Source: Opitutales bacterium (GTDB taxonomy: Bacteria > Verrucomicrobiota > Verrucomicrobiia > Opitutales > JAFGAQ01). Taken from it: a stretch of 10,845 bases of DNA. The notes beneath the pieces are model-generated. The model worked only from the letters and a program-made list of their open reading frames with translations. It was not told the origin of the DNA and ran no database searches. A program made the translations under genes and the position numbers. Positions 1 to 5,693 of this stretch are shown here, one piece after another (position 1 is the first letter of the stretch; each line of letters opens with the position of its first letter). The stretch covers positions 1-10,845 of the forward strand of contig JAQVLM010000056.1 in the NCBI GenBank assembly GCA_028704125.1. Reading direction: 5' to 3'.

Positions 1-1
1 C

Positions 2-352
2 AGCATTTGGATGATCCACGGATCCATCGGCGCCGACATCGTGGACTACGATGAGCTCCATACCGGTGAACGACGCGAAGGCGCCTTCGCCTCGTTCGGA
101 TCCTGGATCCTCAAACTCGGAAACTCCCTCGGTAACGGGATCATCCCGGGGCTGATCCTCAAGTATTCCCATTTTGACGCCTCGCTGCCCCAACAAACCC
201 CCGAAACCCTCACGTGGATCCGCTCTTCACTGGCGCTGTTCCCCATAGCCGGGCTGACCATCGCGATCCTCTTCATGCTCTCGTTCCCGCTCACAAAAGA
301 AAGGGTGATCGAGATCCGCAAGGAGCTGGAAACCCGCCGCGGAACCGTCTGA
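2..352 (+). CDS. GPH-family (MFS) sugar:cation symporter, C-terminal fragment
   Basis: This is the last ~116 codons of a membrane transporter whose start lies left of the window; the frame is open from base 2 and ends at a TGA. The stretch ADIVDYDELHTGERREGAF is the hallmark of glycoside-pentoside-hexuronide (GPH) symporters: an acidic DYDE segment, then TGxRREG between transmembrane helices 8 and 9 of the family. Two hydrophobic segments follow (around GSWILKLGNSLGNGIIPGLIL and LALFPIAGLTIAILFMLSF), and the protein ends in a short charged cytoplasmic tail rich in Lys, Arg and Glu, as is usual. Family members import glycosides, pentosides or hexuronides with H+ or Na+ across the inner membrane. 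The substrate cannot be read from this part. The GH10 xylanase about 2.5 kb downstream makes a xylo-oligosaccharide or xyloside conceivable, but an unrelated gene lies between them. Confidence 0.85.
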   Translation, partial: SIWMIHGSIGADIVDYDELHTGERREGAFASFGSWILKLGNSLGNGIIPGLILKYSHFDASLPQQTPETLTWIRSSLALFPIAGLTIAILFMLSFPLTKERVIEIRKELETRRGTV

Positions 353-365
353 GGCCGACCCATTG

Positions 366-408
366 GGGGCTCCGGACAGCCTTTCGCCGGATTCCCCTTG
401 CGAGCCCC
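366..408 (+). other. Inverted repeat after the transporter gene
   Basis: A perfect 7-bp inverted repeat, GGGGCTC at 366-372 and GAGCCCC at 402-408, lies 13 bp after the transporter stop. A competing inner pairing, TCCGG at 371-375 with CCGGA at 387-391, falls inside it. No T-tract follows, so this is not a textbook intrinsic terminator; it may stabilise the mRNA 3' end or be chance in GC-rich sequence. Apart from the candidate promoter at 521-548, I see nothing else in the gap 353-558. Confidence 0.3.
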
Positions 409-520
409 TCCGGGTTGGCAGAACAATCCTGCAACTGGTCGATCCGACCGCTTCTGCTTGGCGCAGAGGCAAATCCACCACCACCCGAATCGGATCGCGC
501 GGGATAGCTTAGGGCCTGGC

Positions 521-548
521 TTGAATTGGATGCATTTTGGGGCATATT
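521..548 (+). promoter_or_regulatory. Candidate promoter of the copper ATPase gene
   Basis: TTGAAT (521-526) and CATATT (543-548), 16 bp apart, each match four of six bases of the sigma70-type -35 and -10 boxes. The ATG at 559 lies only 10 nt beyond the -10 candidate, so a transcript from here would have almost no 5' leader. By eye only; low confidence. Confidence 0.2.
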
Positions 549-558
549 GCGCTTACGC

Positions 559-2613
559 ATGCCCACCACGGATACCGCAACCCATCAACCCGACCATCCC
601 ATCACCCTTTGGGAAAGACCGTCCTGTTGCCACAGCGGAGCATGCGAAAACGACGAAGACCTGGGTACCTTTGCATCCCTTAAAGACCACACATGGCTCA
701 AGCTCGGCATCAGCATCGTAATAGCGGGACAATCCATGGTGTGGGGACTGGCCCTTAACCTCTCGCCGCCAACCTTCGGTTCCGCTGCCTATGTCGTGCT
801 CCACGGACTGCTGATCGGGTCCTCGCTCCTGGTCCTGCTGCTCCTGTCCGGTCCGCTCTTCCGCGCCGCCTATGGGCAAATCCGTGCGTTCAAACCGGGG
901 ATCGAAAGCCTTTTTCTACTCAGCTTGTGCGGTGCACTGGGAGGCTCGTTGCACTCCAGCATCAAAGGAGACGGTCTAACCTATTACGAAGTGGTGGCAT
1001 TTGTTGTCATCATTTACACCTTCGGAGGCAGACTCGGAGCCGTCTCACGAGATCGGGCCTTTGCCGAGATCGACAGACTCCGCGCCTCTTTTGATCGCGT
1101 CATCCGCGTTTCCGGAGACGGCACCACCCGATCCGTCAGTGTTTCCGAACTCGCGACAGGAGACAGGGTCATCGTGAATCCGGGCGGATCCATTGCGGTG
1201 GATGGCATCATTGAAGATGGCTTTGGATACATAAAGGAAACACCCATTACCGGAGAGCCGCTTACTGTCCTCAGGGGGCAGGGAGAGCGGGTTTCGGCAG
1301 GCACATGGTCGGTCGATGCGAGCCTGCGTATCCTTCCGGATGATCCACACAGCTCCAGGATCATCGACCAAATCATGCAGGAAGTGGACGCAGCCGCACG
1401 CAAAACGGAATCCACCCACCAAATCCGCGCCACAAACTGGATTCGGCACTTCGTGATATGGGTGGCACTTGCTACTCTCGTCTCCGGCGTTTCATGGGGA
1501 ATACTATCTTCTCCTTTGAAAGGGTGGATCACGGCCATGTCGGTGCTTCTGGTAGCCTGTCCATGCGCACTTGGCATTGCGACCCCGCTCGCTGTATGGT
1601 CCGGAATATGGAGGCTGTCCGAAAACGGAGTCATCAGCCGCACGCCCCGCATCATCGACGCACTCGCCCACACCCGACACCTTTTCTTTGACAAAACCGG
1701 AACCCTCACGGAGCCCGGGGTGCGCATTCAGGCGATTCACCTTCATCCGGCTGAGGGCTGGTCACGCCATCGCGTGCTGGCGCTGGCAAAAGCCCTCGAA
1801 TCCGGAATCGATCACCCCGTAGGCCGGGCGATAGCGGCTATCCCGGAATCCACCGAACCATCCATTCGGTTGGAGGCATCCCGGATCCGCAACAGGCGAT
1901 GGATACCCGGGGCTGGGATCGAAGCCATTTACCAGGATCCCGCGAACCCGGAAGCCACTGTAATTCCCCTGCGGCTGGGTCCGCTGGAATGGGCCCGCGG
2001 CGCCGGAAAGCCCCCCCGACCCAACCATGATCCATCCGACCATCGACATGCCCTCGCGATCGGAGAAGCGATATTAGCCGAATTCGAAACAACCGAAACC
2101 CTCCGGCCCGATATCGATGCGCTCTTTCACGAGCTTGCCAGCATGGGGATTCAATCTTCCATTCTCACAGGCGATTCCAATCCGAGAATTCCCGCCTTCA
2201 AGGGGGTCTCCATCCGCTCCGGTCTCAAACCCCATCACAAGGGAGAAATCCTCAACCATTCAGTCGAACGGGGCGAATCACCCGTGTTTGTGGGCGATGG
2301 AATCAATGACCTCCCGGCAATGACCCGCGCTCCCGCATCCATTGCCATTCAGGACAGCTCCGCGCCACTCACGCTATCCAACGCCACCGCGATCCTGCGC
2401 GGGACTTCCCCACTGCCACTCGCCCAGGCAATCCGCATCTCCAGAAACATCCACCGGACCCTCCAATCCAACCTCGTCTTTGCAGCCTGCTACAACACAA
2501 TCGGGATCGGAATCGCCGCCGCCGGGCACCTCCATCCGGTAGCCGCAGCCCTCATCATGGTGGTTTCGAGCCTCACCGTCACCTGGAGGGCCGCCCGTTC
2601 AACCGCCCGGTAG
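559..2613 (+). CDS. Heavy-metal (Cu+-type) P1B ATPase lacking an HMA domain
   Basis: The 684-aa protein is predicted to pump monovalent copper out of the cytoplasm using ATP. Visible motifs in order: Cys cluster CCHSGAC at 23-29; four hydrophobic segments before the actuator domain; TGE at 231-233; membrane CPC at 334-336; phosphorylation motif DKTGT from D378; the P1B-specific HP pair at 419-420; a TGD in the P domain; GDGIND at 579-584. The last two helices carry YN (645-646) and MVVSS (667-671), matching the YN and MxxSS signatures of Cu+-selective P1B-1 pumps. The usual N-terminal ferredoxin-like HMA domain (GMxCxxC) is absent. CcoI/FixI-type pumps that load copper into cbb3 oxidase are an alternative, but no oxidase genes are in view. 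I chose ATG 559; an in-frame TTG at 526 would add 11 residues. Neither start has a good Shine-Dalgarno. No copper chaperone or CueR-like regulator is adjacent. Confidence 0.9.
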   Translation: MPTTDTATHQPDHPITLWERPSCCHSGACENDEDLGTFASLKDHTWLKLGISIVIAGQSMVWGLALNLSPPTFGSAAYVVLHGLLIGSSLLVLLLLSGPLFRAAYGQIRAFKPGIESLFLLSLCGALGGSLHSSIKGDGLTYYEVVAFVVIIYTFGGRLGAVSRDRAFAEIDRLRASFDRVIRVSGDGTTRSVSVSELATGDRVIVNPGGSIAVDGIIEDGFGYIKETPITGEPLTVLRGQGERVSAGTWSVDASLRILPDDPHSSRIIDQIMQEVDAAARKTESTHQIRATNWIRHFVIWVALATLVSGVSWGILSSPLKGWITAMSVLLVACPCALGIATPLAVWSGIWRLSENGVISRTPRIIDALAHTRHLFFDKTGTLTEPGVRIQAIHLHPAEGWSRHRVLALAKALESGIDHPVGRAIAAIPESTEPSIRLEASRIRNRRWIPGAGIEAIYQDPANPEATVIPLRLGPLEWARGAGKPPRPNHDPSDHRHALAIGEAILAEFETTETLRPDIDALFHELASMGIQSSILTGDSNPRIPAFKGVSIRSGLKPHHKGEILNHSVERGESPVFVGDGINDLPAMTRAPASIAIQDSSAPLTLSNATAILRGTSPLPLAQAIRISRNIHRTLQSNLVFAACYNTIGIGIAAAGHLHPVAAALIMVVSSLTVTWRAARSTAR

Positions 2614-2681
2614 CATTCCGACCGGGAAACGGTGTCCCCAGGTCCGGTTTGAGATTAATCAGACCATGCCCCTGCCCATGT

Positions 2682-2725
2682 TGGATCGCTAAGATCCAGG
2701 CTCGCTGATGCAACTGTGTGCATCA
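2682..2725. promoter_or_regulatory. Two adjacent dyads upstream of the xylanase, possible operators
   Basis: Two perfect inverted repeats lie side by side in the gap between the copper ATPase and the xylanase. The first is TGGATC (2682-2687), 5-nt spacer, GATCCA (2693-2698). The second is TGATGCA (2706-2712), 6-nt spacer, TGCATCA (2719-2725). A 20-bp dyad such as the second has the size of a typical dimeric repressor or activator site. A -10-like TATTAT lies at 2754-2759, about 75 bp before the xylanase start, though its -35 is poor. The first dyad could instead be part of a weak 3' structure of the ATPase transcript; it has no T-run. Binding is inferred, not shown. Confidence 0.3.
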
Positions 2726-2833
2726 TGAAAAGTGTATCAAAACGAAAAACCGTTATTATGTGGCAATCGTTTGGACCGTTCAAAGGTTTGATCAAGCATA
2801 AGGATCATCCGGATCACCATAACCAGACTCAAC

Positions 2834-3961
2834 ATGCAAAAACTCCTCATTCTGTCCCTGGCTGCAACATCGGGGCTTGCGGCAATTGCCTCGAGCCATT
2901 CAAACACTCCGGCTTCCCTCAAAGAAGTCTATGCCCCGTTTTTCACAGTGGGTGCTGCCGTGAAAGAAACGCACTTTGAAGGCAGGGAGGCCGATTTACT
3001 GCTCAGCCAATACAACTCCATCACCCCCGAGAATTTGCTCAAATGGGAGAAAGTCCATCCAACAGAAAACGCATTTTTCTGGGATCACGCCGATGCGATG
3101 GTGGAGTTCGGAACCCGCAATGGTCTTGAGATATTCGGGCACACCCTCATCTGGCACAATCAAAACCCGGAATGGGTGTTCAAAGATGCGGAAGGCAACG
3201 ATGCCTCGCCCGAGCTCCTGCTCGAACGCATGCGCAACCACATCCATACCGTGGTCGGACGCTACAAAGGGCGCATTCACGGATGGGATGTCGTGAACGA
3301 AGCACTCAACGAAGATGGTTCCATGCGGGAATCCGCGTTCTACCGGATCCTCGGAGAAGACTATATCGCCAAGGCCTTCATCTTCGCCCACGAGGCCGAC
3401 CCCGACGCCCAGCTGATTTACAACGATTTCAACATCGAGAACCCGGAGAAACGCGCTGGCACGGTTCGCCTCATCCGCAAACTTCTGGATCAGGGAATCC
3501 CCATCTCCGGAGTGGGAATACAGGAACATGTGAGACTCGATTGGCCCAGCCGCGAACTACTCTCTGAAGCCATTGCGGAATATGCCGCCCTCGGAATCAA
3601 GGTCATGATCACCGAACTTGACGTGGACGTGCTCCCCTCCGCCTTCGACAACCAGGGAGCTGACCTCTCACTGCATGCCGAGCTCCGGGACGAACTCAAT
3701 CCATACCCGAACGGACTTCCGGAAGACGTCCACCAGGCTCTTGCCAAACGCTATGGCGAGCTATTCTCAGTTTACCTCGAACATGCGGATGCGATCGCAC
3801 GCGTTACCCTTTGGGGATTGAACGACGGAGGATCATGGTTGAATCATTGGCCGATGAGGGGTCGCACCAGCTACCCCTTGCTCCATGACCGCAACATGGA
3901 GCCGAAGCCCGCCTTCTTCAAAATCCTGGAAGTAGGGGCCACGGCAAAATACTGTCATTAA
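2834..3961 (+). CDS. Secreted GH10 endo-1,4-beta-xylanase
   Basis: The 375-aa enzyme hydrolyses internal beta-1,4 bonds of xylan. Residues 1 to about 21 form a signal peptide (Lys at 3, then a Leu/Ala-rich core, small residues near 19-21), so the protein is exported to periplasm or medium; there is no lipobox. The rest is a single GH10 TIM barrel: NSITPENLLKW at 61-71, GHTLIWHNQ at 102-110, WDVVNEAL with the acid/base E156, GVGIQEHV at 226-233, MITELDVD with the nucleophile E261, then TLWGLNDGGSW at 325-335 and a PKPAFFKIL ending typical of the fold. No carbohydrate-binding module or sorting tail is present. Length is normal for a one-domain GH10 enzyme. Start ATG 2834 is set by the signal peptide; no Shine-Dalgarno precedes it. 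It converges on yicC with 7 bp between the stops. No other xylan gene is in view except possibly the GPH transporter. Confidence 0.95.
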   Translation: MQKLLILSLAATSGLAAIASSHSNTPASLKEVYAPFFTVGAAVKETHFEGREADLLLSQYNSITPENLLKWEKVHPTENAFFWDHADAMVEFGTRNGLEIFGHTLIWHNQNPEWVFKDAEGNDASPELLLERMRNHIHTVVGRYKGRIHGWDVVNEALNEDGSMRESAFYRILGEDYIAKAFIFAHEADPDAQLIYNDFNIENPEKRAGTVRLIRKLLDQGIPISGVGIQEHVRLDWPSRELLSEAIAEYAALGIKVMITELDVDVLPSAFDNQGADLSLHAELRDELNPYPNGLPEDVHQALAKRYGELFSVYLEHADAIARVTLWGLNDGGSWLNHWPMRGRTSYPLLHDRNMEPKPAFFKILEVGATAKYCH

Positions 3962-3968
3962 GACGATC

Positions 3969-4853
3969 CTACTCGATGTTCTGGGCCTGCTCACGGAGGC
4001 GTTCCAGCTCATTCTTCGCAGCGATCACCAACTGTGTAATGCCGAGATGATTGCCCTTGCTCCCAATGGTGTTCACTTCCCGGAAGACTTCCTGCAGGAT
4101 GAAATCGAGCTTGCGACCGACGGCTTCATCGAGATCGAGCGTGGTCCGGATCTGATCCAGATGACTGCGCAGGCGCGTCAACTCCTCGGAAACATCGCAG
4201 CGATCCACGAATAAGGATACTTCCTTGAGCACACGCTCATCGGCTGGATTCAGATCAAGCCCGCTCTGCCGCAGACGCTCCAGCAAGGCCGCACGCCATG
4301 CAGGGGCGACCTCCGGAGCCAATTCCGATACTCCATTGACCATCGCCTCAATGGCAGCGACCCGCTCCAGCAGATCGGTGCGCAGGGCCGCACCTTCCTG
4401 CAAACGCATCGTGTCGAGACTCGAAAACGCTCCATCCAGAGCCTCCCTGACCCAAGCTTCCACCGTATCCCAGTCCGGGCAAAGGTTCTCACTCGCATTC
4501 ATCCGGATGAGTTGGATCACGGTGTCGACGGTCAAACGCTCCTCAAATGGGAGCCCTGCCTTCACACAAAGCGATTTGAGGCGGCCGAGCTTCTCGAGCA
4601 CCACCGCATCGTCCCATGAGCCATCCGACTTACCGGAAGACAGACTCTCCAACTTGATCTGAACCTGAACGCGCCCTCTCGAAAAACGGGTCTTCGCCAA
4701 CTCGGCAGCGACCCTGTCCAGTCCGAACCATTCCTTGGGACCGGAAACCATGACCTCCAGATTCTTACGATTGACGGAGGAAGCCTCCACCGTCAGCGAA
4801 TGGGTCTCGTTCTGTGCGCTCCACCGGCCGTATCCCGTCATGCTTCTGATCAT
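3969..4853 (-). CDS. yicC: YicC/YloC-family endoribonuclease
   Basis: The 294-aa protein belongs to the YicC family, whose characterised members (E. coli YicC, B. subtilis YloC) act in RNA decay, with endoribonuclease activity reported. It begins with the family signature MIRSMTGYG, which fixes the start at 4853 and not at the second Met (residue 5). An N-terminal YicC domain fills the first half. The C-terminal DUF1732 region includes DRCDVSEELTRLRSHLDQ and the highly conserved block around KLDFILQEVFREVNTIGSK. Length matches the family (about 290 aa). In many bacteria yicC stands next to gmk; here it does not, as its 3' end meets the xylanase and upstream lies the repeat-rich gap. A possible promoter with TTGCCA and TATGGA boxes sits directly before the start. 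Confidence 0.95.
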   Translation of the reverse strand: MIRSMTGYGRWSAQNETHSLTVEASSVNRKNLEVMVSGPKEWFGLDRVAAELAKTRFSRGRVQVQIKLESLSSGKSDGSWDDAVVLEKLGRLKSLCVKAGLPFEERLTVDTVIQLIRMNASENLCPDWDTVEAWVREALDGAFSSLDTMRLQEGAALRTDLLERVAAIEAMVNGVSELAPEVAPAWRAALLERLRQSGLDLNPADERVLKEVSLFVDRCDVSEELTRLRSHLDQIRTTLDLDEAVGRKLDFILQEVFREVNTIGSKGNHLGITQLVIAAKNELERLREQAQNIE

Positions 4854-4859
4854 GCACCA

Positions 4860-4889
4860 TCCATACGGGCATCAGCCCCCATCTGGCAA
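4860..4889 (-). promoter_or_regulatory. Candidate yicC promoter, near-leaderless
   Basis: On the minus strand TTGCCA (4889-4884) matches five of six -35 bases. An 18-bp spacer follows, then TATGGA (4865-4860), a poor -10 (three of six). The yicC ATG starts 6 nt further on. If real, transcription would begin at or next to the start codon. No Shine-Dalgarno is visible. Low confidence because the -10 is weak. Confidence 0.2.
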
Positions 4890-4992
4890 CTGCGAAAAAC
4901 ACGCCGACACGAATGCCCCGAGCAACCCACATTCGAGGAAATGCGATCCCAGATACGGTTGAGGCTGGTCCGATGCAGTGGAATCAGACAGG

Positions 4993-5030
4993 CGTGAGTC
5001 AAATACTCTTCAAACCTGTAGATCCTGTCC
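4993..5030 (+). repeat. 9-nt-period repeat remnant, CCTGT type
   Basis: Two tandem 9-nt units, AACCTGTAG (5013-5021) and ATCCTGTCC (5022-5030), share the core NNCCTGTNN. The preceding bases from 4993 (GTGAG ... ACTCTTCAAACC) resemble 5309-5330 (GTGAG ... GCTCTTCAACC), suggesting a second degenerate copy of the flanking part. From memory, dispersed repeats built on ATCCTGTTAATCCTGTC-like units occur in several phyla including Verrucomicrobiota; this was not verified. Confidence 0.45.
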
Positions 5031-5033
5031 AAA

Positions 5034-5051
5034 TAAAAAGAATTCTTTTTA
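5034..5051. repeat. 18-bp perfect A/T-rich palindrome
   Basis: TAAAAAGAATTCTTTTTA at 5034-5051 is a perfect palindrome that runs directly into the left arm of the larger inverted repeat at 5049-5129. The A-tract and T-tract flank AATT, so it may be bent DNA or a cruciform-prone site. It is not positioned as a terminator, because yicC and the helicase gene both read away from this region. Confidence 0.6.
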
Positions 5052-5129
5052 ACCACGGAGGACTCGAAGAGCACGAAGAAAGAAGATCTCTTCTCCAACC
5101 TTCGTGTCCTTCGCGCTCTTCGTGGTTAA
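5049..5129. repeat. Imperfect long inverted repeat of CACGAAG 9-mers
   Basis: The left arm (5049-5078) and right arm (5100-5129) are 30 nt each and pair at 24 of 30 positions, with G-T wobbles at three of the other six. Both outer ends carry TTAACCACG. Each arm is three 9-nt units: CACGGAGGA, CTCGAAGAG, CACGAAGAA on the left; read on the minus strand, CACGAAGAG, CGCGAAGGA, CACGAAGGT on the right. The loop holds a further 6-bp hairpin, AGAAGA (5081-5086) with TCTTCT (5089-5094). The element would fold as a long hairpin in RNA or as a cruciform. It resembles the dispersed ACCACGAAG-type intergenic repeats I associate with Verrucomicrobiota. Confidence 0.75.
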
Positions 5130-5161
5130 GGGTCTATTTTTCGACTCGACACTCCGGGAGA

Positions 5162-5199
5162 CGGAAATCTCACGATTTCCGCTACGGGGAGAATCTCCC
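5162..5199. repeat. Two consecutive short hairpins
   Basis: CGGAAATC (5162-5169), loop TCAC, GATTTCCG (5174-5181) is a perfect 8-bp stem. Five bases later GGGAG (5187-5191), loop AAT, CTCCC (5195-5199) forms a 5-bp stem. Neither is followed by a T-run. Together with the inverted repeat just before, they make 5034-5199 almost continuously self-complementary. Confidence 0.5.
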
Positions 5200-5211
5200 T
5201 ATTCATCTTCC

Positions 5212-5238
5212 CTTTGCGGCTTGGCGGCTTGATGAGAG
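5212..5238 (+). repeat. 9-nt-period repeat remnant, GCGGCTT type
   Basis: Three tandem 9-nt units: CTTTGCGGC, TTGGCGGCT and the diverged TGATGAGAG. The pattern CTTTGCGGCTTGGCGGCTT followed by GAGAG resembles a dispersed intergenic repeat I recall from verrucomicrobial genomes. No complementary arm is visible nearby, so this would be a single-arm or decayed copy. Confidence 0.4.
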
Positions 5239-5286
5239 AATCCTCTTCAATCGATTATTCCTTAGGGTCTCCGGGTCTTGAGTGCG

Positions 5287-5304
5287 GATCCGGCTCACCG
5301 GATC
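5287..5304. repeat. 7-bp perfect hairpin
   Basis: GATCCGG (5287-5293), loop CTCA, CCGGATC (5298-5304). The loop differs by one base from the loop of the 5162-5181 hairpin (TCAC against CTCA is a rotation). No T-run follows. It lies just before the GTGAG-CTCTTCAACC stretch that echoes 4993-5016. Confidence 0.4.
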
Positions 5305-5452
5305 AAACGGGTGTGAGAAGCTCTTCAACCTCCGCGAAGCGGATACTCACAGTAGCGGGTACATCCCTGCTCGCGCCTCTTGATTCAGTCGATACCCCAC
5401 GAAAATGGCGAGCTGGAAGCTCCCCCTACTCTAAATCGTCATTCCTCATCCT

Positions 5453-5479
5453 ATCAGTGTCCATCATCTTGATCAGTGG
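5453..5479 (+). repeat. 9-nt-period repeat remnant, ATCAGTG type
   Basis: ATCAGTGTC, CATCATCTT and GATCAGTGG stand in tandem, with ATCAGTG at 5453 and again at 5472. The pattern resembles a dispersed repeat with the sense ATCCGTGT-CATCCGTGGTT that I recall from several phyla. It leads, about 27 bp later, into the CTCCGCG-type remnant, an order I also recall for full-length copies. Family assignment is from memory. Confidence 0.45.
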
Positions 5480-5506
5480 TTGGATTCTTCTTCTTATAAC
5501 CCTATT

Positions 5507-5533
5507 CCTCCGCGCCGTTGCGCCTCTGCGCGT
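5507..5533 (+). repeat. 9-nt-period repeat remnant, CTCCGCG/TTGCGCC type
   Basis: Three 9-nt units, CCTCCGCGC, CGTTGCGCC and TCTGCGCGT, match the style of the dispersed repeat with the sense CTCCGCGTCTTTGCGCCTCTGCG-like units. One arm only. It marks the right edge of the repeat cluster; 5534-5693 up to the helicase start shows no repeat I can identify and may be the helicase mRNA leader. Confidence 0.45.
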
Positions 5534-5693
5534 GCACCCTCTTTCCCACTGCAAGATTTGGGTTGCGGACATGCGCACCTTGCGAATACTTCCATTTTTG
5601 CACAAGAGGGAGGCATCCGCAGTGCGCCACAGAGCGGCGCCGGACCAGGCATTCCATCCGAATGCATTCACAACATCCCTTCCGAAAACACGC

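Noticed and set aside
1014..1727. 237-aa minus-strand open frame inside the copper ATPase gene
   Set aside because: It lies wholly inside a gene with all P-type ATPase motifs on the plus strand, and its translation shows no domain or motif I recognise; it is a shadow frame.
2619..2660. Terminator after the copper ATPase (ACCG-GGAAA-CGGT)
   Set aside because: Only a 4-bp stem and no T-run follows; not convincing.
4913..5281. 122-aa plus-strand open frame upstream of the helicase gene
   Set aside because: It spans hairpins and 9-nt repeats, has no recognisable motif and no ribosome-binding site; probably non-coding.
5013..5533. Possible CRISPR array in the repeat-rich gap
   Set aside because: Repeat units are 9 nt, degenerate and of five different sequences; there are no identical 25-40 nt repeats with unique spacers and no cas genes.
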